A stretch of 64,000 nucleotides of DNA from Sphingobacterium sp. PCS056. Lineage in GTDB: Bacteria > Bacteroidota > Bacteroidia > Sphingobacteriales > Sphingobacteriaceae. Made by a program: the position numbers and the translations under genes. The notes beneath the pieces were generated by a model. It ran no database searches. It saw nothing but the letters and a program-made list of their open reading frames with translations, and had not been told where the DNA came from. Location: contig NZ_CP096883.1 of assembly GCF_023273895.1 (NCBI RefSeq), positions 372,001 to 436,000 on the forward strand, written 5' to 3'. The stretch's first letter is position 1. Every line of letters starts with the position of its first letter. This document shows positions 44,290 to 54,033 of this stretch, in pieces.

Positions 44290-44778
44290 CTAAGTACAAG
44301 ACTTTGCTTGTTCAATAGCGCGAAATAGTTCATCTTGACGTTGTGTACCGATCACATATACCAGACCATCCTTGTCCGTAAGCCAAACAGCATCTTTACC
44401 ACCTGCATAAAATTTGATCTTCCCATTGATATGAAGATTATATACCGGATTATTAAAGAAAAATTTACTAAATGGCTTCTTTTCAATCTTGACAATCGAA
44501 CTTAATTCGATTTTAACCAAGCGAGTTGTCCATAATCCGCTTAACATGACCTTACCCTCAAATACCTCAATACGGTACAATAAAAGATACATCATAACCA
44601 CAGATGTAATGATGATCGCGATACCAACAAGCATAAATAATTGGCTAGAAAGTAATTGATCAATATTTAGATACACTGCTGTAAAACAAAACAAAGCAAG
44701 AACCAAACGCACACTTATCCACACGCGGTCTCGTCCCAAATATTGGTTCTCAGTATATAGAAGTCCCTCTTTCATCAT
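44290..44778 (-). CDS. Hypothetical membrane protein with PH-like domain
   Basis: 162-aa protein with two transmembrane helices (about 22-42 and 48-70) and a C-terminal beta-rich part (YRIEVFEGKVMLSGLWTTRLVKIELSSIVKIEKKPF) that resembles a bacterial PH-type domain. No specific function can be given. It starts 1 nt after the tilS stop, and so is probably co-transcribed and translationally coupled. Confidence 0.65.
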   Translation of the reverse strand: MMKEGLLYTENQYLGRDRVWISVRLVLALFCFTAVYLNIDQLLSSQLFMLVGIAIIITSVVMMYLLLYRIEVFEGKVMLSGLWTTRLVKIELSSIVKIEKKPFSKFFFNNPVYNLHINGKIKFYAGGKDAVWLTDKDGLVYVIGTQRQDELFRAIEQAKSCT

Positions 44779-44779
44779 A

Positions 44780-46105
44780 CTATTTACAAATTAAAACAAA
44801 CACTTTTTTAGTATTTCCACTTATTTTATATCGATTATCGAGTTGATAAGTCGCTACCCAGATGATGTCCCCGTTACCATTTACTAAAATCGGAATATTT
44901 TCCTTCTCAAAAACATTCACCTTATAATTTGTAAAAAGATCACTCAACTTCTTTCTTCCCGTCATTCCCAAAGGATAGAAAAAATCACCAGTTTTCCAAG
45001 CACGCAACGTCAATGGAAAAACCAACAATTCGGCATCTATTTTTGCCATCTGCTTATCTGGTACTATAGACAAATCAAAACTATAATCACATGTGACATT
45101 ATAATTCCTCCAAGATACAGATTTAGTTTCTGAAGTAATAACAGTTTCATTATCCTGCTTATACTCCTTTTCACGAATGATCAAAAAATCGCGATCTAAT
45201 AATAAATCATAGCACTCCGACTGAAAAAGTCGACCAGATTCTTTATCAAAACAAGTTTGAAGATCTGCCAATACATTTTTACTAAAACAAAATGGGGAAA
45301 ACAGTTCATATAGCAGAGGCAAATCCGTTATATGTTTGCGAAGCACTTCTTTTTCGATAATCCACTCATCATGCTCTTTAGAAAAAATAGAATCCCGAAG
45401 AGGAGCAATAAACTGCTGCAGTAACGTATAGCTTTCCTTAAAATGAGCGATGTTCTGCTCAAATACCCGCTCAAAATCAGGCTGTATTTTCTTAAATTGA
45501 GGAATAATATCGATACGTACTTTGTTACGAGCATATTTCGTTGAAAAATTTGATTGATCATCACGATATGGGATTTGGTATTCCTGAACATAATGCAATA
45601 CCTCCTCAGCTTTAAGAAACAGTAAAGGACGAATCAACCGGTCACGTTTTGCCTGAATTCCCTGCAGACCTTGAAGACCTGTTCCACGGGAGAGGTTTAG
45701 GAGTACTGTTTCTATATGATCATTCAAGTGCTGTGCAACAGCTATCTTGTCAAAACTTAAAGCTTCTCTTAATTCCTCAAACCAAGAATAACGCAGTTCA
45801 CGGGCAGCCATCTGTATAGAGATTCCTCTCTTTGAAGCCACCTGTTCTGTATCGAAATGCTTAACATAAAAAGGAATACCATGTGCTTCAGCAAAATCCC
45901 GAACCAGGCACTCATCCAGATCAGATTCTGCACCACGTAATCCAAAATTACAATGAGCAATAGCTATCTGATAACCGGCCTTTGCCAATAAAAAGGTCAA
46001 AAGCATCGAATCGCGTCCACCGCTCACTGTTAACAAGATCTTATCATGAGCCTCAAAAAGACTGTTATCCTTGATAAAAAATGTTAATCTTTCCAGCAAA
46101 TTCAT
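44780..46105 (-). CDS. tilS: tRNA(Ile)-lysidine synthase
   Basis: Modifies C34 of tRNA-Ile(CAU) to lysidine so that it reads AUA and is charged with Ile. The 441-aa protein shows the PP-loop LLTVSGGRDSMLLTF (SGGxDS), AIAHCNFGLRGAESD, AQHLNDHIETVLLNLSRGTG and a C-terminal domain with FYPLGMTGRKKLSDLF. Essential in nearly all bacteria. First gene of a minus-strand run (tilS, the PH-like membrane protein). Confidence 0.94.
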   Translation of the reverse strand: MNLLERLTFFIKDNSLFEAHDKILLTVSGGRDSMLLTFLLAKAGYQIAIAHCNFGLRGAESDLDECLVRDFAEAHGIPFYVKHFDTEQVASKRGISIQMAARELRYSWFEELREALSFDKIAVAQHLNDHIETVLLNLSRGTGLQGLQGIQAKRDRLIRPLLFLKAEEVLHYVQEYQIPYRDDQSNFSTKYARNKVRIDIIPQFKKIQPDFERVFEQNIAHFKESYTLLQQFIAPLRDSIFSKEHDEWIIEKEVLRKHITDLPLLYELFSPFCFSKNVLADLQTCFDKESGRLFQSECYDLLLDRDFLIIREKEYKQDNETVITSETKSVSWRNYNVTCDYSFDLSIVPDKQMAKIDAELLVFPLTLRAWKTGDFFYPLGMTGRKKLSDLFTNYKVNVFEKENIPILVNGNGDIIWVATYQLDNRYKISGNTKKVFVLICK

Positions 46106-46202
46106 ATATCAAAGATAATGTATATTTATTGAGCATATATTTGTTTAAATGAAAAATTACCATTAATCAACAAGTTCAATTAAAATACATATTTTTGTCT
46201 CT

Positions 46203-48545
46203 GTGAAACAATACTTTCTGTCCTTTATATTTATGGCCCTCGGCCTCATGCTAGCATCTGCACAACAGCAAGATGAACTCCGTTTATTGTCGTCCTCAAA
46301 CATGATCACTGGTATGTCTAATAATGCAATGTTTTATCGACCAGTATTTGAGCATAAAGGATCGACACTCTCAGCCGATAGTGGATACTTACATAAAGAC
46401 GAAATTGGTAGACAATTTTTTGAAGCCTATAGCAATGTCATCATAACACAACCAACCGGAACGCAAATATTTGCCGATAAACTTCACTATGATGCAGCAT
46501 CACAAAATGCAACACTAACGCAAAACGTCCGTATGGTCAGTCGATCTTCCATCTTGACTACCAATCATTTGCAGTATAATATGAGGAGTAGTGTGGGTAA
46601 TTATTACGGAGGCGGACGTATTACAAGCGGTACCGATACCATCACAAGTACCAATGCCACTTATTTCGAAAATACGCAAGATGCCTTTTTTAATAAAAAA
46701 GTGGTGGTGCGAACACCCAATGTCAAAATATATACCGATTCCATGAAGTATAATTCGCCTAGCAGTATGACTTACTTCTATACCCCGACCAATATCAAAG
46801 GGAATAAAGGCGAAAATCTATACACAGAAAAAGGAGATTATAATACAAACACCGGTGTTGCCAATTTCACCAAGAAAAACCTATATACCGAAGGTAGTAA
46901 AATGCTTAAAGGTGATACTTTACACTATGACAGACGTACAGGGGAAGGACAAGCGATTCGCAACGTTGTTTTTATTGATACCACAGACAAATTTTACGCA
47001 TACGGGAACAAAGGATTATACCGCCAATCCGACGAATCCATTACCATGACCGACAAACCTTTGATCATCTCTGTCGTAAAAAAAGATAGTACTCAGCGAG
47101 ATTCAACAGATAGACCTACATCCAAAAACACATCTAACAAAGAAATCAAGAAAAAAGATAAAAACGAGAAAAAAGAAGAAGTTGTTGCCAAAGAAGAAAA
47201 TCAATCAAATGGCAATAAACCTATTAAAATAGACGCAGTAACATTGCCAAAAGACTCTGTTCAGATGGATTCTATTTTTATGACCGCAGATACACTCTTC
47301 TCGAAAATGATTCTACGTAGCGCATACATACCAAAAAATTTCAAACTAAGTCGTGATGGAGGAGAGTTAGATGTAGAAGTCGATGAAGACTATGGTGACG
47401 ATGAAGATAGCACAAGTACCAATTTTACAGAAGGTCTAGATTCACTTCAGTTGAAAGGTGATACCTTAGCAAAAAAAGAAGTAAAATTACAGGTAAACCC
47501 CAAAAATACAAAAGACAAATCCACCATTCTGAAAGAATCGACGAAACAAAATACTAAAAAAGAAAATTCAACATCCAGTAAGGCACCTGCAAAACCTGTT
47601 ATTAAAGATTTAAATCGATTTGAGTTAGAAAAAAACAGCAAAGCAGATAGTCTACTAAGAAAAAATGCAGTCGTCCCAAAAGCAGATTTTAGTGATCAAA
47701 TCTTTAATAAAGCCCTACGATCTGCAAAAAATAATACGGGGCAGTCCGCAAGTCCACCCGACACGGCAAAAACCCGTATTGTAAAAGCATATCATAATGT
47801 ACGGATGTTTAAATCAGATTTTCAAGCTGTTGCGGATTCAGTTTATTATGGCATGGCAGATTCCATGTTCAGATTAATGGGAAAACCAATGATTTGGGCC
47901 GAAAAATCACAAATATCCGGAGATACAATTTTTTTACAATTTGTCAATCAAAAATTGGACAACACCTTGATTGTAGGCAATGCCTTCATGGTAAATGCTA
48001 CATTAGATTCTGTCAAATATAACCAATTAAAAGGACGTAAAATAACAGGATTCTTTGATAAAAATAGTTTAGAGCGCATGTTTGTTGATGGAAATGCCGA
48101 AAATATCATCTATGTCGTTAATGAAGAAACCAATGTCGCCACAGAGTTATTCCACGACAGAAGTAGTCGTATTAAGATTTACATGGAAAATAATAAATTA
48201 AAAGAATATGTTTCCATACGAAAGGTAGATGGCAAAGTTTACCCAATTGCCCAGTTGACACAAGAAAAAGAATTCCTTCCAGGATTTATTTGGAAACCAG
48301 AAGACAGACCAAAGTCAAAACAAGACTTACTCAATCGAAAACGATCAGTTGCCAAAGAAGAAATAAAAGCACCGCAAGCTGAAAGCAAAGAAGGAAAACC
48401 GAAAGAAAAAATATTAAAAAATATAGACAAAGAGATTGAAGATAACGTTCCAGAAACGATGAAAAAACAAATTGAAGTAAAGGAACAAATCAAACAAGTT
48501 GAACCGAGACCCGTCTCCCCAACTCAGACACCGATCAAAAGATAA
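46203..48545 (+). CDS. OstA-like exported protein (LptA/OstA-type repeats)
   Basis: 780-aa protein with a signal peptide (KQYFLSFIFMALGLMLASAQQ). I use GTG 46203 because ATG at 46233 would remove part of that signal peptide. Residues about 20-290 contain repeated OstA/LptA-type beta strands (ADKLHYDAASQNATLTQNVRM, then YTDSMKYNSPSSMTYFYTPTNI, ready KGDTLHYDRRTGEGQA). A long Lys/Glu/Ser/Asp-rich linker (about 300-480) is followed by another OstA-like region (AYHNVRMFKSDFQAVADSVYY, KGRKITGFFDKNSL). This Bacteroidota family is thought to assist lipopolysaccharide transport across the periplasm; that role is by homology only. A TATTTTTG box lies 5 nt before the start. Confidence 0.83.
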   Translation: MKQYFLSFIFMALGLMLASAQQQDELRLLSSSNMITGMSNNAMFYRPVFEHKGSTLSADSGYLHKDEIGRQFFEAYSNVIITQPTGTQIFADKLHYDAASQNATLTQNVRMVSRSSILTTNHLQYNMRSSVGNYYGGGRITSGTDTITSTNATYFENTQDAFFNKKVVVRTPNVKIYTDSMKYNSPSSMTYFYTPTNIKGNKGENLYTEKGDYNTNTGVANFTKKNLYTEGSKMLKGDTLHYDRRTGEGQAIRNVVFIDTTDKFYAYGNKGLYRQSDESITMTDKPLIISVVKKDSTQRDSTDRPTSKNTSNKEIKKKDKNEKKEEVVAKEENQSNGNKPIKIDAVTLPKDSVQMDSIFMTADTLFSKMILRSAYIPKNFKLSRDGGELDVEVDEDYGDDEDSTSTNFTEGLDSLQLKGDTLAKKEVKLQVNPKNTKDKSTILKESTKQNTKKENSTSSKAPAKPVIKDLNRFELEKNSKADSLLRKNAVVPKADFSDQIFNKALRSAKNNTGQSASPPDTAKTRIVKAYHNVRMFKSDFQAVADSVYYGMADSMFRLMGKPMIWAEKSQISGDTIFLQFVNQKLDNTLIVGNAFMVNATLDSVKYNQLKGRKITGFFDKNSLERMFVDGNAENIIYVVNEETNVATELFHDRSSRIKIYMENNKLKEYVSIRKVDGKVYPIAQLTQEKEFLPGFIWKPEDRPKSKQDLLNRKRSVAKEEIKAPQAESKEGKPKEKILKNIDKEIEDNVPETMKKQIEVKEQIKQVEPRPVSPTQTPIKR

Positions 48546-48595
48546 TTAAAATCTGATTTAAACAGAATTTACAAAATTCATCTCCTGATTGAAGT

Positions 48596-48646
48596 TATTA
48601 CATAAAAAAGGTCTGATTACTCTTATCAGACCTTTTTTATGTAATA
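48596..48646. terminator. Long perfect bidirectional terminator
   Basis: Arms of 22 nt (from 48596, TATTACAT..., to 48617; reverse complement 48625-48646) with a 7-nt loop TACTCTT, flanking A6/T6 runs. It separates the convergent OstA-like and multicopper oxidase genes. Confidence 0.88.
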
Positions 48647-48662
48647 GGAATAGTCTTCCTCA

Positions 48663-51338
48663 TCAGTAAGTAAACACCACACCAGCTCCCAAACCCATAT
48701 CACTATCATAGTGAGCTCCCAATGAAATGTATTTTGTCCATACATAACGAGAACCAACAGTATATTCTTTATCCGTATTAACCATCCAATTCATTCGTAG
48801 ACGTGGAGTTAACGGAATATCTTCCCTTCCCAATTGAAAACGTAGTTTACCATTAGTATCCACGCGCATATCAGCTATCACCAACCAAGGTAAAGTATAA
48901 GCAACACCGAATACAGGAACTTTACGATTACTTTTGTTCGCCTTCTGACCAAACATATTACGTTCAGGATCCCCAAACAAGTTTTTTTCATGACCAGTTA
49001 GTTTTTTATAATGATAATCAAAACCAACATAAGGCATCACATACTGCATTTTATCAATGAACCGTCCCACCGTTGTTTCGCTCTCGTATCCCTGGGAAGC
49101 TTTATAACCCACATTCCACATTTGAGAAATCTGCCAACGTGTGTTTGAATAAGTAACCAATCCCTCAGTACCATTACTCTGTACACTAGCTTCACCAGAT
49201 AAAGTAAACATACGATCATCCATTTGCACCATCTTATAGGCTTTTACTGGATCATGAATTTCTGGATTTGGTTCAGAATTTTCATACGTAAATATCCTCC
49301 CCATACCACTCATCATATGGTAAAGAATGTGGCAATGAAAAAACCAATCTCCGTCCTCAGTTGCTGCAAACTCCAGTGTCAATGTTTCCATAGGCATAAT
49401 ATCCACCACATTTTTAAGAGGCGAACGCTCACCATATTGATTGACCAATCGAAAATCATGTCCATGGAGATGCATAGGGTGTCGCATCATAGAATTATTA
49501 TAGAGTTTAATTCGAACATTTTCTCCACGTTTGATCAAAATTTTATCTGATTCCGAAACCGTCTTATTATTCAAAGTCCATACGTAACGGTTCATATTAC
49601 CAGTCAACTCAAAACTTAGATCTTTCCAGGGTCCATTAGGAAGCGTTGTGACCTCTACCGATTGCAACATGTTATAGTTTAAGGTTAGTAAATCGCCCTT
49701 CCCTGTATGATTGTGGTCATGCTCTAATTGTTTTCCCTCAATGCCTTTCGTCAACTCCAGATCCATTCCACATTTGGGACAGGTACCTGGCTTATCAGAA
49801 ACAACATCAGGATGCATGGGACATACATACACTTTTTTGTTAGTTGAATGATCAGCAACATTTGAACTCGACTTCTTCAACTCAGGATACATAACAGCAT
49901 TCATATCGACCTGCTGTAAACTCATTTCATGCCCCATGGGTTTCATATCACCGTTCATCTTCATCATACCATTCATCATCTTCATTCCCGCAAAATAATC
50001 CAGTTTAGGCAATTTATCAGCAGGCATATCCATACCCGACCCAAGCCATAATGAAGCATGGTTAGTACGATCTTCAGCAGTAGCTAAAAATTCATACTTC
50101 ATATTCTCAGGAATAGTAACCACCACATCATAAGTTTCTGAAGGAGCGATGAGCATACGATCCACCTCTACAGGCCTTACATCATTAGCATCATTGGCGA
50201 TAACTTTGAGTTTACCACCAGCAAAACTAAGCCAAAAATAAGTAGATGCACTACCATTAACAATTCTTAATCGAACTTGATCACCCGCCTTGAATTGTGA
50301 TAAATGTTGTGTTGGAGCACCATTCAATAAAAATTTTTCATAGTACACATCACTCACATCCATCGCGGTCATTCGCTTCCATTCATTAGTCAATTTAACG
50401 CCCAATCGCCCCGCTTTAATAGCTTCACTATAACTTTGTGTTGTTTTCTTTTTAATAGCGAACCAATCATTACCCGCGTGCAACCGTCGATTGATTTCGT
50501 GCGGATTCATATCACTCCAATCACTTAACACAACTGGTATTGTAGGGATATCAGGTTCAGTCCTTTTGTTAAAAATCAACGCACCATACAGCCCGATTTG
50601 TTCTTGAAGAGAAAAATGACTATGATACCAAAAAGTGCCATCTTGCAGCACCGGAAATTTATAGACATAAGTCTTGTGAGGAGGTATAGGATGTTGTGTC
50701 AAATGTGCTACACCATCCATGCGATTAGGTAAAAATATACCATGCCAATGCACACTAGTCGGTTCATCACTTTGATTGTGTACATAAATAAGTGCCGTAT
50801 CACCAACTGTAAAAACTAAGGTAGGAGCAGGAAGACTGCCATTTACAGCAATAGCTTGACGCTTTTTACCAGTAAAATTCACAATTGAATCAGTAACGAA
50901 TAAATCATAACGAATAGTTTTAACATCAGCAGATCCTTGAGGTAGGTGCAAACCTGCACGAGCCCCCGAGATGGCTTTCGTTTCAATATCTTTTTCAAGA
51001 TTCGATATAGTGAATCCAGGGATTTTAGATGGATCTGTAGTAGGATGTGCTATTGGAACAGCAAAATTTTTAAAAGGGGTGTAACGATCATTAGTTCCCA
51101 AATATGGATTAACAGCAACAGCATGATGAGGATTCGAATCTTGCTGGTCGATATTCTTTTTGACTAGTTCCATTCCACATTTTGGACATTTTCCCGCTTT
51201 CGAAGAGGTCACTTCAGGGTGCATCGGACATACATACGAAACAGTCGATTTACTAACTTGTTCGTGATGATGTTGAGCATAAGAATGAGAAAAGAAAACA
51301 AATAAACCAACGAAGAGAGTTATGTATTTTAAAATCAT
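48663..51338 (-). CDS. Multicopper oxidase with two heavy-metal-binding domains and CopB-like tail
   Basis: Exported copper-resistance protein of 891 aa. After a signal peptide (ends HSYAQ) comes a heavy-metal-binding domain VCPMHPEV...CPKCGMEL (about 36-56). Cupredoxin 1 holds HWHGIFLPN and WYHSHFSL, cupredoxin 2 follows, then a Met-rich segment (KMMNGMMKMNGDMKPMGHEM), a second heavy-metal-binding motif near 503-535 (VCPMHPDV...CPKCGMDL), and cupredoxin 3 with HPMHLHGHDF (about 620) and HCHILYHMMSGM (about 670). The last about 180 residues resemble CopB-type outer-membrane proteins and end VFTY. It combines CopA-like oxidase and CopB-like functions, likely oxidising Cu(I) or other periplasmic substrates. 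Confidence 0.92.
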   Translation of the reverse strand: MILKYITLFVGLFVFFSHSYAQHHHEQVSKSTVSYVCPMHPEVTSSKAGKCPKCGMELVKKNIDQQDSNPHHAVAVNPYLGTNDRYTPFKNFAVPIAHPTTDPSKIPGFTISNLEKDIETKAISGARAGLHLPQGSADVKTIRYDLFVTDSIVNFTGKKRQAIAVNGSLPAPTLVFTVGDTALIYVHNQSDEPTSVHWHGIFLPNRMDGVAHLTQHPIPPHKTYVYKFPVLQDGTFWYHSHFSLQEQIGLYGALIFNKRTEPDIPTIPVVLSDWSDMNPHEINRRLHAGNDWFAIKKKTTQSYSEAIKAGRLGVKLTNEWKRMTAMDVSDVYYEKFLLNGAPTQHLSQFKAGDQVRLRIVNGSASTYFWLSFAGGKLKVIANDANDVRPVEVDRMLIAPSETYDVVVTIPENMKYEFLATAEDRTNHASLWLGSGMDMPADKLPKLDYFAGMKMMNGMMKMNGDMKPMGHEMSLQQVDMNAVMYPELKKSSSNVADHSTNKKVYVCPMHPDVVSDKPGTCPKCGMDLELTKGIEGKQLEHDHNHTGKGDLLTLNYNMLQSVEVTTLPNGPWKDLSFELTGNMNRYVWTLNNKTVSESDKILIKRGENVRIKLYNNSMMRHPMHLHGHDFRLVNQYGERSPLKNVVDIMPMETLTLEFAATEDGDWFFHCHILYHMMSGMGRIFTYENSEPNPEIHDPVKAYKMVQMDDRMFTLSGEASVQSNGTEGLVTYSNTRWQISQMWNVGYKASQGYESETTVGRFIDKMQYVMPYVGFDYHYKKLTGHEKNLFGDPERNMFGQKANKSNRKVPVFGVAYTLPWLVIADMRVDTNGKLRFQLGREDIPLTPRLRMNWMVNTDKEYTVGSRYVWTKYISLGAHYDSDMGLGAGVVFTY

Positions 51339-51493
51339 AGCGCATTTTTTAATGATAAGTTCAACATATCTGAAAAATTGCTAGACTTCAAAAAGAGAAG
51401 CAATTGATTAAATCTGCATGACAAAAATAACACTTTATTGACACCTTAGAATTATAACATTTCAGGTTAAATTTACACAATTTAAGCAGAATA

Positions 51494-52072
51494 TCAACGA
51501 CTTACAGATAGCATGATTCTTCTTGCACTATCTGCTACAAAGATAAGTCCAGAACCTAACATAATAATATCCTTAATAACCAATCGTCCAGATGCTGATA
51601 AATAAGGAAACCCGAAATAAGGTGTTGGAAAATCACCACCTAGATTTGACACAAATGTTTCTGGGGTGGTTATCAAAAATGATAACGTCACCAAGGACAT
51701 CCCAAATGTCAAAATACCACTAAGCAATCCTATTTTCGGGAACCATATACCCAATAAAACACAAAGTCCAATACCTACAATAACAGCTCCTAAACCATAG
51801 GAAAATAAATAAGTGCCATTTACATGGTGCCAATCTACATTTGTTTGAATTGTTTTGCCTTCCGGATTTTTATACTGTTGATATTCTGGCGCCTTCTTGC
51901 TGTAAAAAAAAGACATAACCGGACTATTGGCTACAAAAGGAACAATACCATCAGCTTCGTACTGAAATGCCTTTAAACCTCCTATCCAAACCATCACAAG
52001 AAAGACGGTAAAACGCAAAAAATTAATAAACTGATTTTGTAATCCTGCTAAAAAAGAAATAAGTCGGTACAT
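51494..52072 (-). CDS. DUF417 (YkgB/RclC-like) membrane protein
   Basis: 192-aa inner-membrane protein with four hydrophobic helices (about 18-35, 92-112, 118-140, 165-185). The sequence MVWIGGLKAFQYEADGIVPFVANSPVMSFFY matches the DUF417 family, which includes YkgB/RclC of the reactive-chlorine-response rcl locus in Escherichia coli. Function is poorly known. It lies between an AraC regulator (upstream) and the multicopper oxidase (downstream), all on the minus strand. Confidence 0.87.
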   Translation of the reverse strand: MYRLISFLAGLQNQFINFLRFTVFLVMVWIGGLKAFQYEADGIVPFVANSPVMSFFYSKKAPEYQQYKNPEGKTIQTNVDWHHVNGTYLFSYGLGAVIVGIGLCVLLGIWFPKIGLLSGILTFGMSLVTLSFLITTPETFVSNLGGDFPTPYFGFPYLSASGRLVIKDIIMLGSGLIFVADSARRIMLSVSR

Positions 52073-52152
52073 AGTTGTCTATATTTGATATATGTACAAA
52101 TTTCCAATTAATAAAGCAGCTATAGCATGGACAAATCCGTAAATTTAATAGA

Positions 52153-52971
52153 TTATTTAGCCACAATGGAGATACCCACACGCTCTCGAAATGAAGAAGG
52201 AGAAATCCCGACATTCTTCTTGAAATATCGACTAAAATAAAACTCATCTTCAAACCCAAGTTTTGCAGCAATCTCTTTAATCGATAAATAGGTTAAGTGC
52301 AGCAGTTTTTTTGCTTCTAACACCACACGGTCTTGAATAAATTGCGAAGGAGATTTTCCCAACTCTCTCTTAATTTTTTTACTAAATGAATCCAATCCCA
52401 AAGCAAGTTCATGAGCATAAAATTGTACGGATCGCTCTATCAAAAAAAATGCTTCCAGCAATTTTTGAAATTTTAACCCAACCGTTAATTCATCCTGATA
52501 AACATGCGTATTAATCAATTGTGGAGACTTCACTTTACTGCACAAAGCCAATATCAATTGTAAGTATGACTTGAGTACAGATTCAGAAAAAGGACTAACA
52601 TCGGCCTTTTCGATGCATATTTTACAAAAAATTGATTCTATTTCCTCAAATAAAGCAGGCGTAACTGTCACAAAAGGGGACAAATAAATATTATTAAATA
52701 ATAGACCGTTACAGGCAACCTCTTTCTTGTGATATTCTATACAATAAAAATCACCATGAAACTCTAGCTTCTTGATCAATCTTGAATCTAGATCGTACAA
52801 GTCAAAATGTTGATAAGGCGACAAAAAAACTAAAGAATAATGCGGACAAATATAATTTGTAAAATCAACAGCAAAATTACGCTGCTCTTTAAGCATAATA
52901 ATTTGGTAAAAAGGAGATTGAAAATCGTCCTCAAAAGCACTAGAATTAAGATATTGAATATCAATTAACAT
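52153..52971 (-). CDS. AraC family transcriptional regulator
   Basis: 272-aa regulator. N-terminal cupin-like ligand domain (about 1-160) and C-terminal double HTH (about 185-270), with LHLTYLSIKEIAAKLGFEDEFYFSRYFKKNVGISPSSFRE as split sequence elements (SIKEIAAKLGFED and SRYFKKNVGISP). Stop 80 nt before the DUF417 gene start, so it could control that gene; in Escherichia coli RclR, an AraC-type activator, controls rclABC, a loose parallel. Confidence 0.9.
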   Translation of the reverse strand: MLIDIQYLNSSAFEDDFQSPFYQIIMLKEQRNFAVDFTNYICPHYSLVFLSPYQHFDLYDLDSRLIKKLEFHGDFYCIEYHKKEVACNGLLFNNIYLSPFVTVTPALFEEIESIFCKICIEKADVSPFSESVLKSYLQLILALCSKVKSPQLINTHVYQDELTVGLKFQKLLEAFFLIERSVQFYAHELALGLDSFSKKIKRELGKSPSQFIQDRVVLEAKKLLHLTYLSIKEIAAKLGFEDEFYFSRYFKKNVGISPSSFRERVGISIVAK

Positions 52972-53064
52972 GGAGCAATGGTTTTGATCACCTATTAAAT
53001 ATCGCTAAAACTAATTCCCTAATAATACGATCGCTTTGAGCAACATCGAAAACTAGAATAGTAA

Positions 53065-54033
53065 TTAAAGTAAAGATCGTTGACCAGTCTGCTCAAAAAA
53101 CTTATCAAGGACCATGATAGAAATTAGATCTTCCCTGTGTTTATTTTTAAACTGTTGAACAAATTTCTGTGCAGACACAATAATTTCCTCAGCTTTTTCA
53201 GGATGCGAAATATAATAATTTAGTTTTTCCTCCAAATCGCTATAGTCATCCCTAATATGTATGTAATGTACATCAGGTAGTAATAAACCTTCCATAAACC
53301 AAGTTTCAAATTTTGGCGTCGGCATCACTGCGATTGAATTAGAAGACATGATCCATTTTAAATTTGTCGCAACATCATTACCCTCCAATGCCAATATAAA
53401 TTTATAATGCAAATGCTCAGATATCGACATCGTTGGCTTAAACCAGCGCATATCCCTATTCCTTTTGGCGACATCTCCAAGATCACACATAGGGTGATCA
53501 AAATAAAGATTAAAAAAAGCTTTTCTATGCTCCTGATAAACTGTAGCACGTCCGAGTAACATATTCTTTTTATCCCGAAATGCAATTTCATCGTTGATAA
53601 AATTAAAATGCCTCACTTTATCCAAATTCAGAAGAACAGCATTGTTATTACCGCTTCTAATAGGTCTACTCTTAACAATTGCAGGAGTTTCAGGCACATG
53701 AACAACATCTCCTGGAATCACATCAATCATCAGGTCACCTTTAAAATACCTTAGATATTGCTTCAAATCAAAGTAATAAACAGAACCACGATCTGGGCGT
53801 TTCAGATCTTTCAGTCTACACCCAGCAGATCCTATTATTTGTTCATGATCCAATTGATTATAATAATTTAAACGAGCACAAAAATTTTGATCAGATAATA
53901 TCAAATCACGGTTGAGCACTTTTCTTTTATACCGGTACCAGGGTAGAAAAGAAAATTCACGAAAAAATGCTCTTAAATAATACCCGAATTTAAAGTTCTT
54001 ATTTTTAAAAAATACACGCTTGGTATTCATCAT
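53065..54033 (-). CDS. Glycosyltransferase family 90-like protein
   Basis: 322-aa cytoplasmic protein with GT90/CAP10 (LpsA-like) features, notably KFILALEGNDVATNLKWIM and MPTPKFETWFMEG, and YYISHPEKAEEI near the C-terminus. GT90 enzymes attach sugars (xylose or glucose) in lipopolysaccharide or capsule synthesis; substrate unknown. Two ATGs are adjacent (54033 and 54030). It overlaps the rdgB stop by 1 nt (TAATG), implying translational coupling. Confidence 0.85.
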   Translation of the reverse strand: MMNTKRVFFKNKNFKFGYYLRAFFREFSFLPWYRYKRKVLNRDLILSDQNFCARLNYYNQLDHEQIIGSAGCRLKDLKRPDRGSVYYFDLKQYLRYFKGDLMIDVIPGDVVHVPETPAIVKSRPIRSGNNNAVLLNLDKVRHFNFINDEIAFRDKKNMLLGRATVYQEHRKAFFNLYFDHPMCDLGDVAKRNRDMRWFKPTMSISEHLHYKFILALEGNDVATNLKWIMSSNSIAVMPTPKFETWFMEGLLLPDVHYIHIRDDYSDLEEKLNYYISHPEKAEEIIVSAQKFVQQFKNKHREDLISIMVLDKFFEQTGQRSLL

